Shown here: in pieces, positions 1 through 9,063 of the stretch
Numbering within the stretch: the first letter of the stretch is position 1
How the letters are laid out: each line of letters begins with the position of its first letter
NCBI RefSeq assembly: GCF_002019735.1
Contig: NZ_KV917378.1
Coordinates: forward strand, 3,932,869-3,996,868
Source of the DNA: Salipaludibacillus agaradhaerens
Lineage (GTDB): Bacteria > Bacillota > Bacilli > Bacillales > Salisediminibacteriaceae
Length of the DNA: 64,000 nt
Reading direction: 5' to 3'
The notes under the pieces: generated by a model
Databases searched by the model: none
What the model was told of the DNA's origin: nothing
Seen by the model: the letters and a program-made list of their open reading frames with translations, nothing else
Made by a program: the position numbers and the translations under genes

Positions 1-438
1 TTTCACCTGACATTACTGTATTTAGGTGGATGGGATGCTCAAAACAGGGTAAAGTTATGGGAGCGGCTAAATAAGAGATTAAACGCCTATCCAACTGTTT
101 CGCTAAGGTTTCAACAGCTCGATTTTTTCGGGAAACCGAAACAACCAGGTGTTTTTTACGTGAAGGCGGCTGAAAATCCTCACTTGTCCAATTTGCATAC
201 GATCGTTCAGGAGGAAGCAGCAGCCCTTAACTTCCCGTTGGAAAAGCGGTCGTTTAAGCCACACGTAACTTTAGCGAAAAGGTGGAAAGTGACAACATCG
301 AATAAGCCAAAACACTGGGAGTTCCCAATGGAAATGAATGACGTCTTTGTAACAGCAGATACTGTGTGCCTTTATCGGGTTCATCCGCACAAGCAATCGA
401 TGTATGAGAGGCTGTCTACAATTAACTTATCTGAATAA
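1..438 (+). CDS. thpR: RNA 2',3'-cyclic phosphodiesterase (2H family), 5' end outside the window
   Basis: The frame is open from base 1 and stops at 438. Both signature motifs of the 2H phosphoesterase (LigT/ThpR) fold are present: FHLTLLYLGGW at the very start and KPHVTLAKRW about 80 residues later, with the usual FGKPKQPGVFYV strand between them. The family opens 2',3'-cyclic phosphates on RNA ends and can also join 2'-5' ends in vitro. Only a short N-terminal stretch before the first HxT motif is missing, so the protein would be close to the usual 180 residues. The next gene starts 24 bp downstream on the same strand, as ytlP and ytlQ do in B. subtilis, which supports the call. An internal ATG is absent near the true start; the start lies upstream of the window. 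Confidence 0.9.
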   Translation, partial: FHLTLLYLGGWDAQNRVKLWERLNKRLNAYPTVSLRFQQLDFFGKPKQPGVFYVKAAENPHLSNLHTIVQEEAAALNFPLEKRSFKPHVTLAKRWKVTTSNKPKHWEFPMEMNDVFVTADTVCLYRVHPHKQSMYERLSTINLSE

Positions 439-462
439 GGACTTATGAGAGGGTGAATGTAA

Positions 463-1413
463 ATGGCACAACTCGTTAAATTGTCTGATTATGTTTCGCG
501 TTACGAAATTGATATTTATCGTTATCCATCACGCTATGTTAGATTAAAAAGGGAACGGTGGGAACGGGTTAGACAAGATTGGGAAACCCGTAAGAAAGGT
601 TTTCAAGATTTACCCTTATGGCACTCCTATGAAGATAATAGCGAATCATTTATTCAGAAATCATTAAGAAAACTTCCATGGAAAAAGTCTGAGATTCAAG
701 AAGAAGTGGAGTTGCCTACAAGAACTGAAATAACGCATCATTCTTTAGAAAAACTAAAACAATCTTTCCGAGAAGAGCTCTTTCAGTTCCAACTTAATTG
801 GGCGAGTTCTACTATTTCAGAGAAATCCCATGTGAAGCGGAGTTATTATTACGATAAGTTTTTATACTACCTCTTGCAAAATCTTCCTGATACTTTTTTT
901 GTCTTCTATGAACCTGTGTTTTTTATGAAGAAGGCACCTGTGGATTTGGATGTCATTATTTTAACCCCAACGGAGTTGTGGTTAATAAAGCCTTTGAGTG
1001 GAAATGATCACACTATTTACCAAACAGAGACAGATAGGTTTTGGAAAAAAAGCGAGAATGGTGTAGAAGAGCGATTGTTAAATCCGTTTGTGACATTAAA
1101 ACGTATGAAGACGGTAGTAGAAACGATCTTAACAGAAAATCATATCACATTGCCTGTGAAAATGGCGGTAGTGGCTAAGGATAGCTTCATTGATGTACCA
1201 CCAGTGAGCAAGCGAGTTAATTTAGTGGATAAACGGCAAATTGAGAACTTTAAAAAGTTGTTATTAAAAAATCAAACCCCTATAAAACATCAGCAGTTAA
1301 AAGTTGCTGAAACATTGCTTGCACATTCTTTAACGATATCAGAAAACCGTTTGCAAGAAGAGATCGATGAAGAACAAAGAGAAGAGACAGATTCAAGGAT
1401 TGAAAATGATTAA
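463..1413 (+). CDS. ytlQ: YtlQ-like protein with a NERD-like nuclease-related region
   Basis: This is a 316-residue soluble protein with no signal peptide or membrane segment. The start at 463 is preceded by a GAGAGGGTG ribosome site with 7 bp spacing. Residues about 155-190 (DLDVIILTPTELWLIKPL) resemble the Asp and the hydrophobic strand ending in a Lys-containing motif of the NERD/restriction-endonuclease-like fold. The C-terminus is rich in Glu and Arg and probably disordered. It follows the 2H phosphoesterase by 24 bp and probably shares its transcript, as ytlP-ytlQ do in B. subtilis. No biochemical role is known to me for YtlQ; the nuclease resemblance is an inference from a short motif only. 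Confidence 0.7.
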   Translation: MAQLVKLSDYVSRYEIDIYRYPSRYVRLKRERWERVRQDWETRKKGFQDLPLWHSYEDNSESFIQKSLRKLPWKKSEIQEEVELPTRTEITHHSLEKLKQSFREELFQFQLNWASSTISEKSHVKRSYYYDKFLYYLLQNLPDTFFVFYEPVFFMKKAPVDLDVIILTPTELWLIKPLSGNDHTIYQTETDRFWKKSENGVEERLLNPFVTLKRMKTVVETILTENHITLPVKMAVVAKDSFIDVPPVSKRVNLVDKRQIENFKKLLLKNQTPIKHQQLKVAETLLAHSLTISENRLQEEIDEEQREETDSRIEND

Positions 1414-1475
1414 ATTATCCGTTAAGATAATAGAGGTGTTTGGAATTGAAATCATGAGGAGACGGGCTCATACCA

Positions 1476-1778
1476 ATGACTACTTATAAACTGACACCTT
1501 ACAATGGAAATCCGATCCTTCATGTTCGTAACATTTATGATTGGAAAGGACATAGAGGAATTGAATTATCACTAACTCACGAGAACATTACCGTCTTTGC
1601 TCACTCATTCCAATTGGCTTTGAAAGATTTAGAAGAGTGGTACTTACTGCATAGATCTGAAGAAAGCTACATGCAATTTAAGTCAAAGACGAAAGAGTAT
1701 ATGATTGAACCGGCTATGACATGGCGTGAAAAGAAAAGAATTGATGACAGCCTCGTAGACTGGATCAGTACCTTGTAA
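1476..1778 (+). CDS. Conserved-looking small protein of unknown function
   Basis: A 100-residue protein with ATG at 1476 and an AGGAGACGG ribosome site upstream. It is soluble, rich in aromatic and charged residues (EEWYLLHRSEESYMQF) and has no signal peptide, membrane segment or cysteine pair. It lies 62 bp after the YtlQ-like gene and is followed by a hairpin terminator, so it is probably the last gene of a thpR-ytlQ transcript. I do not recognise the family. Codon use is like that of its neighbours, and the good ribosome site makes a real gene likely. Confidence 0.65.
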   Translation: MTTYKLTPYNGNPILHVRNIYDWKGHRGIELSLTHENITVFAHSFQLALKDLEEWYLLHRSEESYMQFKSKTKEYMIEPAMTWREKKRIDDSLVDWISTL

Positions 1779-1809
1779 GAATGATAGTGGGAGAATAGCA
1801 AAGACGAGG

Positions 1810-1852
1810 ACAACCTTGCCTATGTAAAAATGATGGAGCAAGGTTGTTTAGT
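1810..1852 (+). terminator. Hairpin after the thpR-ytlQ group
   Basis: ACAACCTTGC (1810-1819) pairs perfectly with GCAAGGTTGT (1838-1847) across an 18 nt loop. The T run after it is weak, so termination may be partial. Confidence 0.45.
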
Positions 1853-2323
1853 AGTCTTAAAAAATGGTTTATTCATTATTTTCCGAGAGCTTTTTTAGCT
1901 TGGCTATAGGTTCATTATTAACTAAATAAAGATTTATTAGTTAAAAGAGAGAAAAAATGGTATTTTTTATTGATTATTTGCTATTCTAAAAATTTGCGAG
2001 TTTAAGTTGAAGAAACGTTAAATGTTCTTTACAATAATAAAAGTGCTTCGCTTCGCTAAAACAAGTGTTAAATGAATCGAGGCAATTTTTACACTGCAGA
2101 ATGTTCGATTGAGTAGAGAATGAGCTCCTTAAAAAAAGTGCGATACAAGTACTTTTTTACATATAACAGCTATATAAACAGAGAAAGATCGGAAGTGTAT
2201 CTGTTGTATTCAAATTGTCATAACGGCAACAATTATGTCACATACTTTGTATGTTATCCATGACTCACATTGCTGAGGTGGAGGGATAGAATAACGGATG
2301 AATGAAAAATGAGGGTGAAACAA
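1853..2323. other. Intergenic stretch, no gene seen
   Basis: About 470 bp of AT-rich sequence with stops in all frames and no ORF with a ribosome site. It should contain the promoter of the kinase gene that follows, but I see no convincing -35/-10 pair and no repeat-family copy. Confidence 0.5.
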
Positions 2324-3109
2324 TTGGAACATTTCATGGGTGAAGGATGGCAGTTACGACCGGCTGGTGGGGCTACAGGAGAGGCGTATATTGCCGAACA
2401 AGGCGAACAAAAAATCTTTATTAAACGTAATTCTTCACCGTTTTTAGCTGTGCTTTCAGCAGAGGGAATTGTTCCAAAATTGTTATGGACAAAACGCCTT
2501 GAAAACGGAGATGTGATCACAGCACAGCGTTGGGTGGACGGTCATGAATTAAAAGCGACTGATATGAATGATACCCGTGTTGCATCTTTGTTATCAAAGA
2601 TTCATCAGTCCAAAGATCTACTGCATATGTTTAAAAGGATGGGGAATTTGGCTTTAACGCCTGAGCATTTATTAGGTAAGTTAATGCATAAGAGAGAACG
2701 TGCAAACTTTGAAGATGCTACTATAACTGAAGCATTCAAGTGGCTTGTAGAAAACATCCCTCTTTTATCTGAAGAGAATTATGTCGTTTGTCATGCTGAT
2801 ATCAATCATAATAACTGGATGAGTAATGGAGAGAACCATCTTTATTTAATTGATTGGGACTGTGCTCAAGTGGCGGATCCAGCCTTAGATCTAGCGCCTC
2901 TCTTGTACATCTATATACCTAAAACAACTTGGCCTAAATGGCTTGAAATATATGGAGTGGACATGTCTGTAAGTTTATTAAACCGTATGCGTTGGTATAT
3001 GATCGTAGAATGTATCGATAATATCTTATGGTATAGGGAACGAAATGGAGTCAAAGAGATGCTAAAGTGGTCTGATAAATTGAAGAATGTCTTAAAAGAA
3101 AGAGACTAA
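2324..3109 (+). CDS. ytmP: YtmP-type phosphotransferase (aminoglycoside/choline kinase fold)
   Basis: A 261-residue protein of the APH/choline kinase superfamily. The catalytic loop reads VVCHADINHNNWM (normally HxDxxxxN) and is followed by YLIDWDCAQVADPALDLA, the metal-binding Asp and the downstream conserved Asp. The N-terminal GGATGEAYI is the glycine-rich nucleotide loop, and FIKRNSSPF carries the ATP-contact Lys. I prefer the TTG at 2324, since AGGGTGA stands 6 bp before it; an in-frame ATG at 2309 would overlap this ribosome site. In Bacilli ytmP lies just before ytzH and trmB, as here. The physiological substrate is unknown to me; small hydroxylated compounds such as choline or sugars are typical for the fold. 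Confidence 0.85.
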   Translation: MEHFMGEGWQLRPAGGATGEAYIAEQGEQKIFIKRNSSPFLAVLSAEGIVPKLLWTKRLENGDVITAQRWVDGHELKATDMNDTRVASLLSKIHQSKDLLHMFKRMGNLALTPEHLLGKLMHKRERANFEDATITEAFKWLVENIPLLSEENYVVCHADINHNNWMSNGENHLYLIDWDCAQVADPALDLAPLLYIYIPKTTWPKWLEIYGVDMSVSLLNRMRWYMIVECIDNILWYRERNGVKEMLKWSDKLKNVLKERD

Positions 3110-3164
3110 TATTGCGATAACACCTAATAAAACCCGAAATAATTTCTCGGTATAATAGGTATAT

Positions 3165-3204
3165 AAACAGCCCGAAAAGACTTTCACACCTTTTCGGGCT
3201 GTTT
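3165..3204. terminator. Bidirectional terminator between ytmP and ytzH
   Basis: A 15 bp perfect stem, AAACAGCCCGAAAAG (3165-3179) with its complement at 3190-3204. It can serve the plus-strand kinase gene and the convergent minus-strand pair. Confidence 0.85.
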
Positions 3205-3238
3205 ATAGTATGTGGCGATGCTTACATAGGTGATACCT

Positions 3239-3520
3239 TTAATGGAACTTTTCAGATTCATGGTTCACTTGCTGAATCCAACTATCTAAATCCACTTTAC
3301 CTAAATGACTGTGTGCACCCTCTTTATCATGCTGATAGGCATATTGTTCGATGGACAAAAGAGTTTGCTTTAAATCTTCAGGAGTAGCATTGTTTTGGAC
3401 GAGAGACTGGACAAGACTTTGTAATTGATGGAACTCATCATGACTACCATAATCTTCTGTTAATTGATTAGCCAAAATATCTTTCAATAATGTTAATTGA
3501 TGATAGTAATTTATTGCCAT
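3239..3520 (-). CDS. ytzH: YtzH-like small protein
   Basis: A 93-residue soluble protein beginning MAINYYHQLTLLKDIL, which matches the start of the YtzH-like family. I place the start at 3520, because AAAGGG lies 9 bp upstream; another in-frame ATG at 3526 sits almost on the ribosome site. The protein is mostly helical, with Gln- and Leu-rich segments. It is the second gene of a two-gene minus-strand unit between ytmP and trmB, the same place as in B. subtilis. The function is unknown. Confidence 0.8.
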   Translation of the reverse strand: MAINYYHQLTLLKDILANQLTEDYGSHDEFHQLQSLVQSLVQNNATPEDLKQTLLSIEQYAYQHDKEGAHSHLGKVDLDSWIQQVNHESEKFH

Positions 3521-3590
3521 TATCATTCACCCTTTCAATCGTTAAAAAGAAAACATTCTTAAGAGAAAGGGTATGGAGTAAGAGCTGATT

Positions 3591-3914
3591 TTATACTTCT
3601 CTACCTTTCCGTTGTTCATAATCAATTGTGACCTTTCCCCCGCCATTTATGAGAAGGCCTACTTCTTCGATCCACCTTGCCATATTAAGTGAATGGTGAT
3701 GGACAACATCGTTAGGGTGTGAGCTAGTGATGACTTTATCAGCAAAAATATGAATTTCTTGAATCGTACCGGTGAAGTTTGGATTGAGCTCCATGTTTCT
3801 CAATTCTTTAATGGTCTCGTTTAGACGGAAGATCGTCTGATTTTTTAGAATAGGTGTTTCTTTTAGTTCATACAGTAAGGTTTGGACGTCCTTTAGTAAT
3901 TCTTCTCTAGCCAT
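3591..3914 (-). CDS. Small protein of unknown function upstream of ytzH
   Basis: A 107-residue soluble protein with a strong AGGAGGAG ribosome site before the ATG at 3914. The sequence alternates predicted helices (EELLKDVQTLLYELKE; FRLNETIKELRNME) with a His pair (DVVHHHSLNMARWIEE). It has no signal peptide, membrane segment or cysteine. It is transcribed with ytzH, 70 bp downstream. I do not recognise the family. A distant relation to YtzH is possible, since both are short helical proteins ending in a WI(E/Q) motif, but that is weak. Confidence 0.7.
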   Translation of the reverse strand: MAREELLKDVQTLLYELKETPILKNQTIFRLNETIKELRNMELNPNFTGTIQEIHIFADKVITSSHPNDVVHHHSLNMARWIEEVGLLINGGGKVTIDYEQRKGREV

Positions 3915-4134
3915 GACAGGCTCCTCCTAACAGAATTTAGTCTCGTTAATCTCGTTCCCTTTATGGAGGATTTTACACGTGTTTTTGGATGGAATTTAAA
4001 CATTGAATATGAGAGTTTAAGGTGAAGTTATTGCAAAAGAAATCTGACGAGTGTAGCGATTTATGATATTCTGGTTTTGTACTGTGTAAACACATGAAAA
4101 CAATGGTTTAAATTGAGATGGAGAGTGACGTCAC

Positions 4135-4773
4135 ATGCGTTTAAGAAATAAGCCATGGGCAGGCGAATATATCGAAAGCCACCCAGCAATTGTAGAGCAA
4201 GATCCTGAAAAATGGAAAGGAAGATGGTATGAGAGGTTTGGAAACGAGGCGCCTCTTCATATAGAAGTAGGTACTGGTAAAGGACGGTTCTTGACCGAAA
4301 TGGCAAAAATGTACCCTCATATCAATTATATCGGTGTGGAAAAATATGAGAGTGTACTTATAACAGCTGTTCAACGAGCTGTTGAGGAAAACATACCGAA
4401 TGTGGTGTTTTTACAAAAGGATGTCAGTGACTTAACAGACTATTTCAGTCCCAAGGAACTTGATAGAGTATATATTAATTTTACTGATCCATGGCCAAAA
4501 AAGAAGCATGCAAAGCGTCGGTTAACTCATGAGTATTTTTTAACAAAATACCGCGCTTTGCTTAATGATAGAGGTGCGATTCACTTTAAAACAGATAATC
4601 AAGGGTTATTTGAATATTCTATAGAAAGTATGTCTAAATATGGCATGGCTATCGAAAATGTTAGCTTAGACCTTCATAATAGTGATATCGAAGGAAATGT
4701 TATGACGGAATATGAAGAGAAATTTTCGAATAAAGGTATGCGCATATTCCGACTTGAAGCCCGTTTTAAATAA
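4135..4773 (+). CDS. trmB: tRNA (guanine-N7-)-methyltransferase TrmB
   Basis: A 212-residue protein of the usual TrmB length. It transfers a methyl group from S-adenosylmethionine to G46 in the variable loop of tRNA. The SAM-binding motif [15 protein letters not shown] lies near residue 40, and the family signature [17 protein letters not shown] near residue 117. The C-terminal ITDYEEKF-like motif appears as [15 protein letters not shown]. The ribosome site GGAGAGTGA precedes the ATG. It is followed after 31 bp by ytnP with no terminator between, so the two are probably cotranscribed, as in B. subtilis. Confidence 0.95.
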   Translation: MRLRNKPWAGEYIESHPAIVEQDPEKWKGRWYERFGNEAPLHIEVGTGKGRFLTEMAKMYPHINYIGVEKYESVLITAVQRAVEENIPNVVFLQKDVSDLTDYFSPKELDRVYINFTDPWPKKKHAKRRLTHEYFLTKYRALLNDRGAIHFKTDNQGLFEYSIESMSKYGMAIENVSLDLHNSDIEGNVMTEYEEKFSNKGMRIFRLEARFK

Positions 4774-4804
4774 AGAGTCCCATAAGTGAAAGGAGACGGT
4801 CAAT

Positions 4805-5668
4805 TTGGCGATGGAGACATGGCATGTGTCAGATCATATGAGATTAACATGGTTGAATGGTGGTGTTACTCACATGGATGGAGGTGCCATGTTTGGTGTG
4901 GTGCCAAAACCTTTATGGGGTAAAAAGTATCCTGTAAATGAAAAAAATCAAATCGAGCTAAGAACGGACCCGATACTTATCCAAACAGGCGGTAAAAACC
5001 TACTTGTGGATACTGGAATCGGCAATGAAAAATTATCTGAAAAGGAAAAACGAAATTTTGGGGTGACGCAGGAATCTAAGATTGATGAAAGTCTCAAAAT
5101 GCTTAATCTGTCACGTCAGGATATTGATCATGTCTTAATGACTCACATGCATTTTGATCACGCTTGTGGTTTAACAATTATGGATAACAATTCGTTAGTG
5201 TCTGCCTTTCCTAATGCTACTATTCATGTTCATAAAACTGAATGGGAGGAAATGTGTGCACCAAATATTCGTTCTCGCAATACGTATTTTTCGACTAATC
5301 GAGAAGGCATTGAGGAGCAAATCGCCACGTTTGAAATTGATGTGGAAGTGGTCCCAGGTGTTCGATTAATTCACACTGGAGGGCATAGTGCGGGTCACGC
5401 CATTTTAAAGTTGTCAACTGAGGATAAAACGATCTGGCATTTAGCAGATATTATGCCGACCCACGCTCATCTTAATGTTTTATGGGTATTAGCGTACGAT
5501 GATTATCCAATGGATTCCATTGAAGCAAAACAGGCTTATATCCCTAAAGCGACTCAAAACGGAGAATGGTTTATTTTTTATCACGATTATCGTTATCGAG
5601 CCATCAAATGGGATAGTAACGGTCAACAGATAATCGATGCTTTGGAAAGAAATATGAAAAATGAGTAA
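4805..5668 (+). CDS. ytnP: Metallo-beta-lactamase-fold lactonase, YtnP type
   Basis: A 287-residue cytoplasmic MBL-fold hydrolase. The zinc motif HMHFDHACGL is near residue 114, a metal-binding His follows in HTGGHSAGHA, and a conserved Asp appears in HLADIMPTHAH. B. subtilis YtnP is described as a quorum-quenching lactonase that acts on lactone signals of other bacteria. The start is the TTG at 4805, with AGGAGACGG a few bases upstream; an in-frame ATG at 4811 is an alternative. No export signal is seen. It lies directly after trmB. Confidence 0.88.
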   Translation: MAMETWHVSDHMRLTWLNGGVTHMDGGAMFGVVPKPLWGKKYPVNEKNQIELRTDPILIQTGGKNLLVDTGIGNEKLSEKEKRNFGVTQESKIDESLKMLNLSRQDIDHVLMTHMHFDHACGLTIMDNNSLVSAFPNATIHVHKTEWEEMCAPNIRSRNTYFSTNREGIEEQIATFEIDVEVVPGVRLIHTGGHSAGHAILKLSTEDKTIWHLADIMPTHAHLNVLWVLAYDDYPMDSIEAKQAYIPKATQNGEWFIFYHDYRYRAIKWDSNGQQIIDALERNMKNE

Positions 5669-5764
5669 AGATAAAGGGAAGTGTGGCATAATCAAGTATT
5701 AATCATGTCATAAAAGGGTTTGCAGTGTTTTTTAATTAATTCACTCGCTTATTCATAGTGCATA

Positions 5765-5796
5765 AAAGCCGAGTCAAGGTACAGAACGACGGCTTT
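5765..5796. repeat. Small inverted repeat after ytnP
   Basis: AAAGCCG (5765-5771) pairs with CGGCTTT (5790-5796). No T run follows, so it is only a weak candidate for the ytnP terminator. The surrounding 5669-5930 shows no gene. Confidence 0.35.
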
Positions 5797-6027
5797 CGAG
5801 GCGTGAGGTGGAGGGGGACGACTTGCTCTAACATACACGACGTTTCGCTACGAAATCCTAGATGCCGATTAATAGATGGCGTAACCAGTGCCTTTAGCAT
5901 GTCATGCTTTAAAGCTTATACGTTGTATCTTAAAAAGAGGCTGGGACAAAACCCAGTGAATAAGGATGGCCCTGACTTATTGTGAAAGCCATTTTTTAAA
6001 TTCATGTTTTCGTTATTTAGGTTGCTT

Positions 6028-6165
6028 GTCAAAAATACACTCGCTTGCCGCGGGCAAGGCTTCAGCTAATCGGGGGAAGATCACCCCGATGGATCTTCTG
6101 TTCCTGCGATTACTCGTCGCAAATAAATTAGCTCTTGCTTTTCCCGCAGGCGTCTCGTGTTTTTG
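6028..6165. repeat. GC-rich imperfect palindrome inside the composite element
   Basis: The left arm begins TCAAAAATACACTCGCTTG and contains CCGCGGGC. The right arm, read on the other strand, begins TCAAAAACACGAGACGCC and contains CTGCGGG. Between the arms are GAAGATC, CACCCCGATGGATCTTC and similar short inverted segments. It resembles the long palindromes with TCGTGTTTTTGAC ends that I recall from several Bacillaceae genomes. Confidence 0.55.
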
Positions 6166-6246
6166 ACAACCAACGGGTTTAAATAAAATTCATAACTTGA
6201 GGAAGTACACCGCCAGAACAGCACACAAACTGTTTTATAACCACAC

Positions 6247-6292
6247 AAAACGCTTCCGACTATCATTTTTGATAAATCGGAAGCGTTTTTTC
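6247..6292. terminator. Strong hairpin downstream of the Vpr-like gene
   Basis: AAAACGCTTCCGA (6247-6259) pairs with TCGGAAGCGTTTT (6277-6289). T runs exist on both sides, so it can end the minus-strand protease transcript and plus-strand read-through from ytnP. Confidence 0.75.
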
Positions 6293-6381
6293 TGTTTAGA
6301 GACCGTTATGTCCCAGTCTCTGAAATACGTTTTGTTAGTTTACATTATGAAACCACATTACTTAAAAGTGAGAGTTGCTAT

Positions 6382-8754
6382 TTAGTCCACAGTAAAGTCT
6401 CCAATCACATAGACTTCTTCAACTTCATTAGCCCCAATAAACGTAACGAGAGAATAGTCGCCTGGTTCCAGCTCTTTGTAGATGGAAGAGGCATCAATCT
6501 TTAAATGCTGTTCGCCTTGGGGAAGAGGACCAAACTCTTCAAGGAAAGTAACAGGTTCTAAATTTGCTGTGAACAAATATGTTTCGACATAATCGACAGG
6601 TCGATTTAGTTGAAGTTGAAAATCGATGATTCCTTCATGGACATTGTTGATGCTCCCATAACTCAAATGAGGGTAGTCTGGGTCCATGACGAACAGAATA
6701 GTCGGTATTTCTATTTTTTCATCCCCGTGTGATAGTGTAATCATCCCTTCATAATAACCACGTGTTAAAGCACTTGGCTTTACTTGGACATTCATCGACA
6801 CTTTTTGGGTACCACCTGGTTTAACGTTTAGATTCTTGCTTGTGGTTACTCTTATATGCTCATTGCCTTCATAAAATTCGATATCAATGTTATAGCGCTT
6901 TCGTTCATTCGATAAATTTGTAATTTCAAAGTGCTGCCTTTCTGTTTGACGCCCCTTCTCTTTATCGAATACGCCAAATGAATGAGAACCTGGTGTCACT
7001 AATGTTTCCGTAGTTAATGCTTCTACGAGTCTAATGCTGCCGGCACCTTGGGTATTAAATGGATATCTAACACCCTCTCTATCAAAAATAGGGGCAGCTG
7101 TATTCATTAAGGCTGCTTTTACTTGTGTTGTATCCCAATCAGGCTCTGCTTCAAGCAGTAAAGCTGCAGCCCCTGCCACATGTGGTGAAGACATGCTCGT
7201 CCCTTGCAATGAGGCGTATTCTTCATCTGGGAAAGTACTGACAATGGCAACTCCTGGTGCTGCTACATCTGGTTTAATCATCCAAGTCCCATAAGTTGGT
7301 CCCCGGGAAGAGAAGTCAGCGATTGTTTCCCCTATTTCCCCGTCAGGCGTTATATTAAATGTGAGGGTGTCATGTCCTTCCCTTAACTCATTTAGAAGTG
7401 TTTCACCATCTGCTTGATTCATTTGTAACGTTGGTATCTCCATACCTGGAATGTAAAGATTTAAATTTCCACTCACATTATTATATATTATGGCACCCAC
7501 TGCACCTGCATCAGCAGCGTTTTCAACTTTATCTACGAAAGGAATTTCCCCTCTTTTAATGATGGCGACATGTCCCTGTACATCAATGTCTTCAAAATCT
7601 TCTTCGTATCCAAGGCCAGCATTTACGAATGTGTGAGTGGTGTTGTCAAGGGCTAGTAGATCTTCTTCATTGGCATATCCCATCACCTCAACAGATGGAT
7701 ACGTAACATTATCGCTGGTGAAAATGTTAGCCTCAAAGGTATTGTAAGGAAGTTGAGTAGCACCGACAGATATAGCTTCACGACTTGTAGCAGGAGAGCC
7801 GACTGTCCAGTTGTCAGGCCCGCTGTTGCCATTAGAGGTAACAGCTACGACACCTTCTTCCATCGCCCAATCAAGCGCTAATGATGTGGCAAAGTCAGGG
7901 TCATTTATACTGTTCCCTAAAGATAAATTCATAATGTCAACGCCATCTTTATAGGCCAGCTCAATAGCTGCAACCACATCAGCAGTGGTGCCTCCTTGGG
8001 GGCCAAGAGTGCGATAAGCAAGTAAGCTCGCGTCTGGAGCGACACCTTTAATTTGACCGTTAGCAGCAACTGTTCCAGCTACGTGGGTACCATGATATTG
8101 CCCTGCCCCTTCTTGTGGATCATCATCGTTATCAACAAAATCGTACCCCTTATAATCACCAAAAGCATGTTCTAAATCGGGGTGGGTATAATCAACCCCA
8201 GTATCGATGATAGCGACAGTGACACCGTCTCCCGTAATCCCATATTTCTCCCAAACTTCCGGCGCACCGATGAATGGTGCACTATCCATCATCTTAGGTG
8301 AGAAGCTTTCTTCTGGAATGATTTCAGGCTCAAATGTATCAGGTTCATAAGTAATGGAAGGATAAACAGCTGCCACACCATCAATGTCTAGTAGCTGAAG
8401 AACATCTTTTTCTCTTAATGTTAAGGCGAATCCAGAAAATAAATATTCATATTCTCTTATAACATCACTCTCTGGTAAAAGATCGGTTACCTCGTCTGTG
8501 AGCTCATTTAATGTAGCAGTCAGATTGGCTTGTGTTTGGACTTCATCTGTATGCTTTGCTTCCACAAGAGAAGGCTCTTCCAACTGAACCATAACGGTTA
8601 CCAATTCTTCTGAGGTAAAATCGTACTCTCCCTCTATCAAAGTTAAACTTTTAAAATCTTCCGTCGTGGCTTCACTCGTTAATGTAAAGCTACTCATTAA
8701 TAAGATAAAACTGCAAGCTAATATAACTGTTTTTTTAACCATAGACTTTTTCAT
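6382..8754 (-). CDS. vpr: Secreted subtilisin-like serine protease, Vpr type (S8 with PA domain)
   Basis: A 790-residue pre-pro-protease. Residues 1-30 are a Sec signal peptide (KK then ILACSFILLMSSF). An I9-type propeptide covers about 40-140. The catalytic triad is Asp184 (AIIDTGVDYTHPDLE), His221 (HGTHVAGT) and Ser520 (GTSMSSPHVAGA), with oxyanion Asn near 308. A protease-associated domain is inserted at about 345-465 (DKVENAADAGAVGAIIYNN), and a beta-rich C-terminal region follows from about 590. Length and layout fit B. subtilis Vpr (about 806 residues). The start at 8754 follows AGGAGG; a longer frame up to 8823 has no ribosome site. The mature part is acidic, as expected of an alkaliphile exoenzyme. 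It probably degrades proteins outside the cell. Vpr itself is not at this locus in B. subtilis, so this is an accessory position. Confidence 0.9.
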   Translation of the reverse strand: MKKSMVKKTVILACSFILLMSSFTLTSEATTEDFKSLTLIEGEYDFTSEELVTVMVQLEEPSLVEAKHTDEVQTQANLTATLNELTDEVTDLLPESDVIREYEYLFSGFALTLREKDVLQLLDIDGVAAVYPSITYEPDTFEPEIIPEESFSPKMMDSAPFIGAPEVWEKYGITGDGVTVAIIDTGVDYTHPDLEHAFGDYKGYDFVDNDDDPQEGAGQYHGTHVAGTVAANGQIKGVAPDASLLAYRTLGPQGGTTADVVAAIELAYKDGVDIMNLSLGNSINDPDFATSLALDWAMEEGVVAVTSNGNSGPDNWTVGSPATSREAISVGATQLPYNTFEANIFTSDNVTYPSVEVMGYANEEDLLALDNTTHTFVNAGLGYEEDFEDIDVQGHVAIIKRGEIPFVDKVENAADAGAVGAIIYNNVSGNLNLYIPGMEIPTLQMNQADGETLLNELREGHDTLTFNITPDGEIGETIADFSSRGPTYGTWMIKPDVAAPGVAIVSTFPDEEYASLQGTSMSSPHVAGAAALLLEAEPDWDTTQVKAALMNTAAPIFDREGVRYPFNTQGAGSIRLVEALTTETLVTPGSHSFGVFDKEKGRQTERQHFEITNLSNERKRYNIDIEFYEGNEHIRVTTSKNLNVKPGGTQKVSMNVQVKPSALTRGYYEGMITLSHGDEKIEIPTILFVMDPDYPHLSYGSINNVHEGIIDFQLQLNRPVDYVETYLFTANLEPVTFLEEFGPLPQGEQHLKIDASSIYKELEPGDYSLVTFIGANEVEEVYVIGDFTVD

Positions 8755-9063
8755 AGATTCCTCCTTGTTTCGTTTTTTTAATAAGAGACAGATAACATTA
8801 ATGGAAAAAGACACGTGATTCATTCATCTATTTCCTACAATGGAATCGCCTTACTAAATGTATTTCGACACACGAGAGGAATGTCCTTGTAACCAAAGAC
8901 TTATTATTCAGAATTTTAAAAAGAAAATAGTGATCTTTACTAAAGATGTTATTTAAAATAGTTAATTAGGACTGCTGAGTAGACAAAATTCATGGTTATT
9001 CACTATCATCTAACAAAAGATATTCAACCTAATGCCTAGTGTGTTTTAATGGAAGGGTGAAAA
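8755..9063. other. Intergenic stretch upstream of the Vpr-like gene
   Basis: AT-rich, with no ORF supported by a ribosome site. It should contain the minus-strand promoter of the protease gene; I cannot assign it with confidence. Confidence 0.4.

Larger units (their letters stand above)
5937..6320. repeat. Composite intergenic element bounded by GAGGCTGGGACA-type inverted repeats
   Basis: The left end GAGGCTGGGACAAAAC (5937-5952) and the right end GTTATGTCCCAGTCTC (6305-6320) are inverted copies matching at 14 of 16 positions. This end sequence is a motif I recall from many Bacillota intergenic repeats. Inside lies a second, GC-richer imperfect palindrome (6028-6165) and a strong hairpin (6247-6289). 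No open frame in it has a ribosome site and protein-like composition. The whole is about 384 bp and looks like a non-autonomous, MITE-like insertion or a nest of two repeats. Confidence 0.6.

Noticed and set aside
5758-6385. Several 60-75 codon frames on both strands
   Set aside because: They lie across the palindromic repeat element, lack ribosome sites and have random composition.
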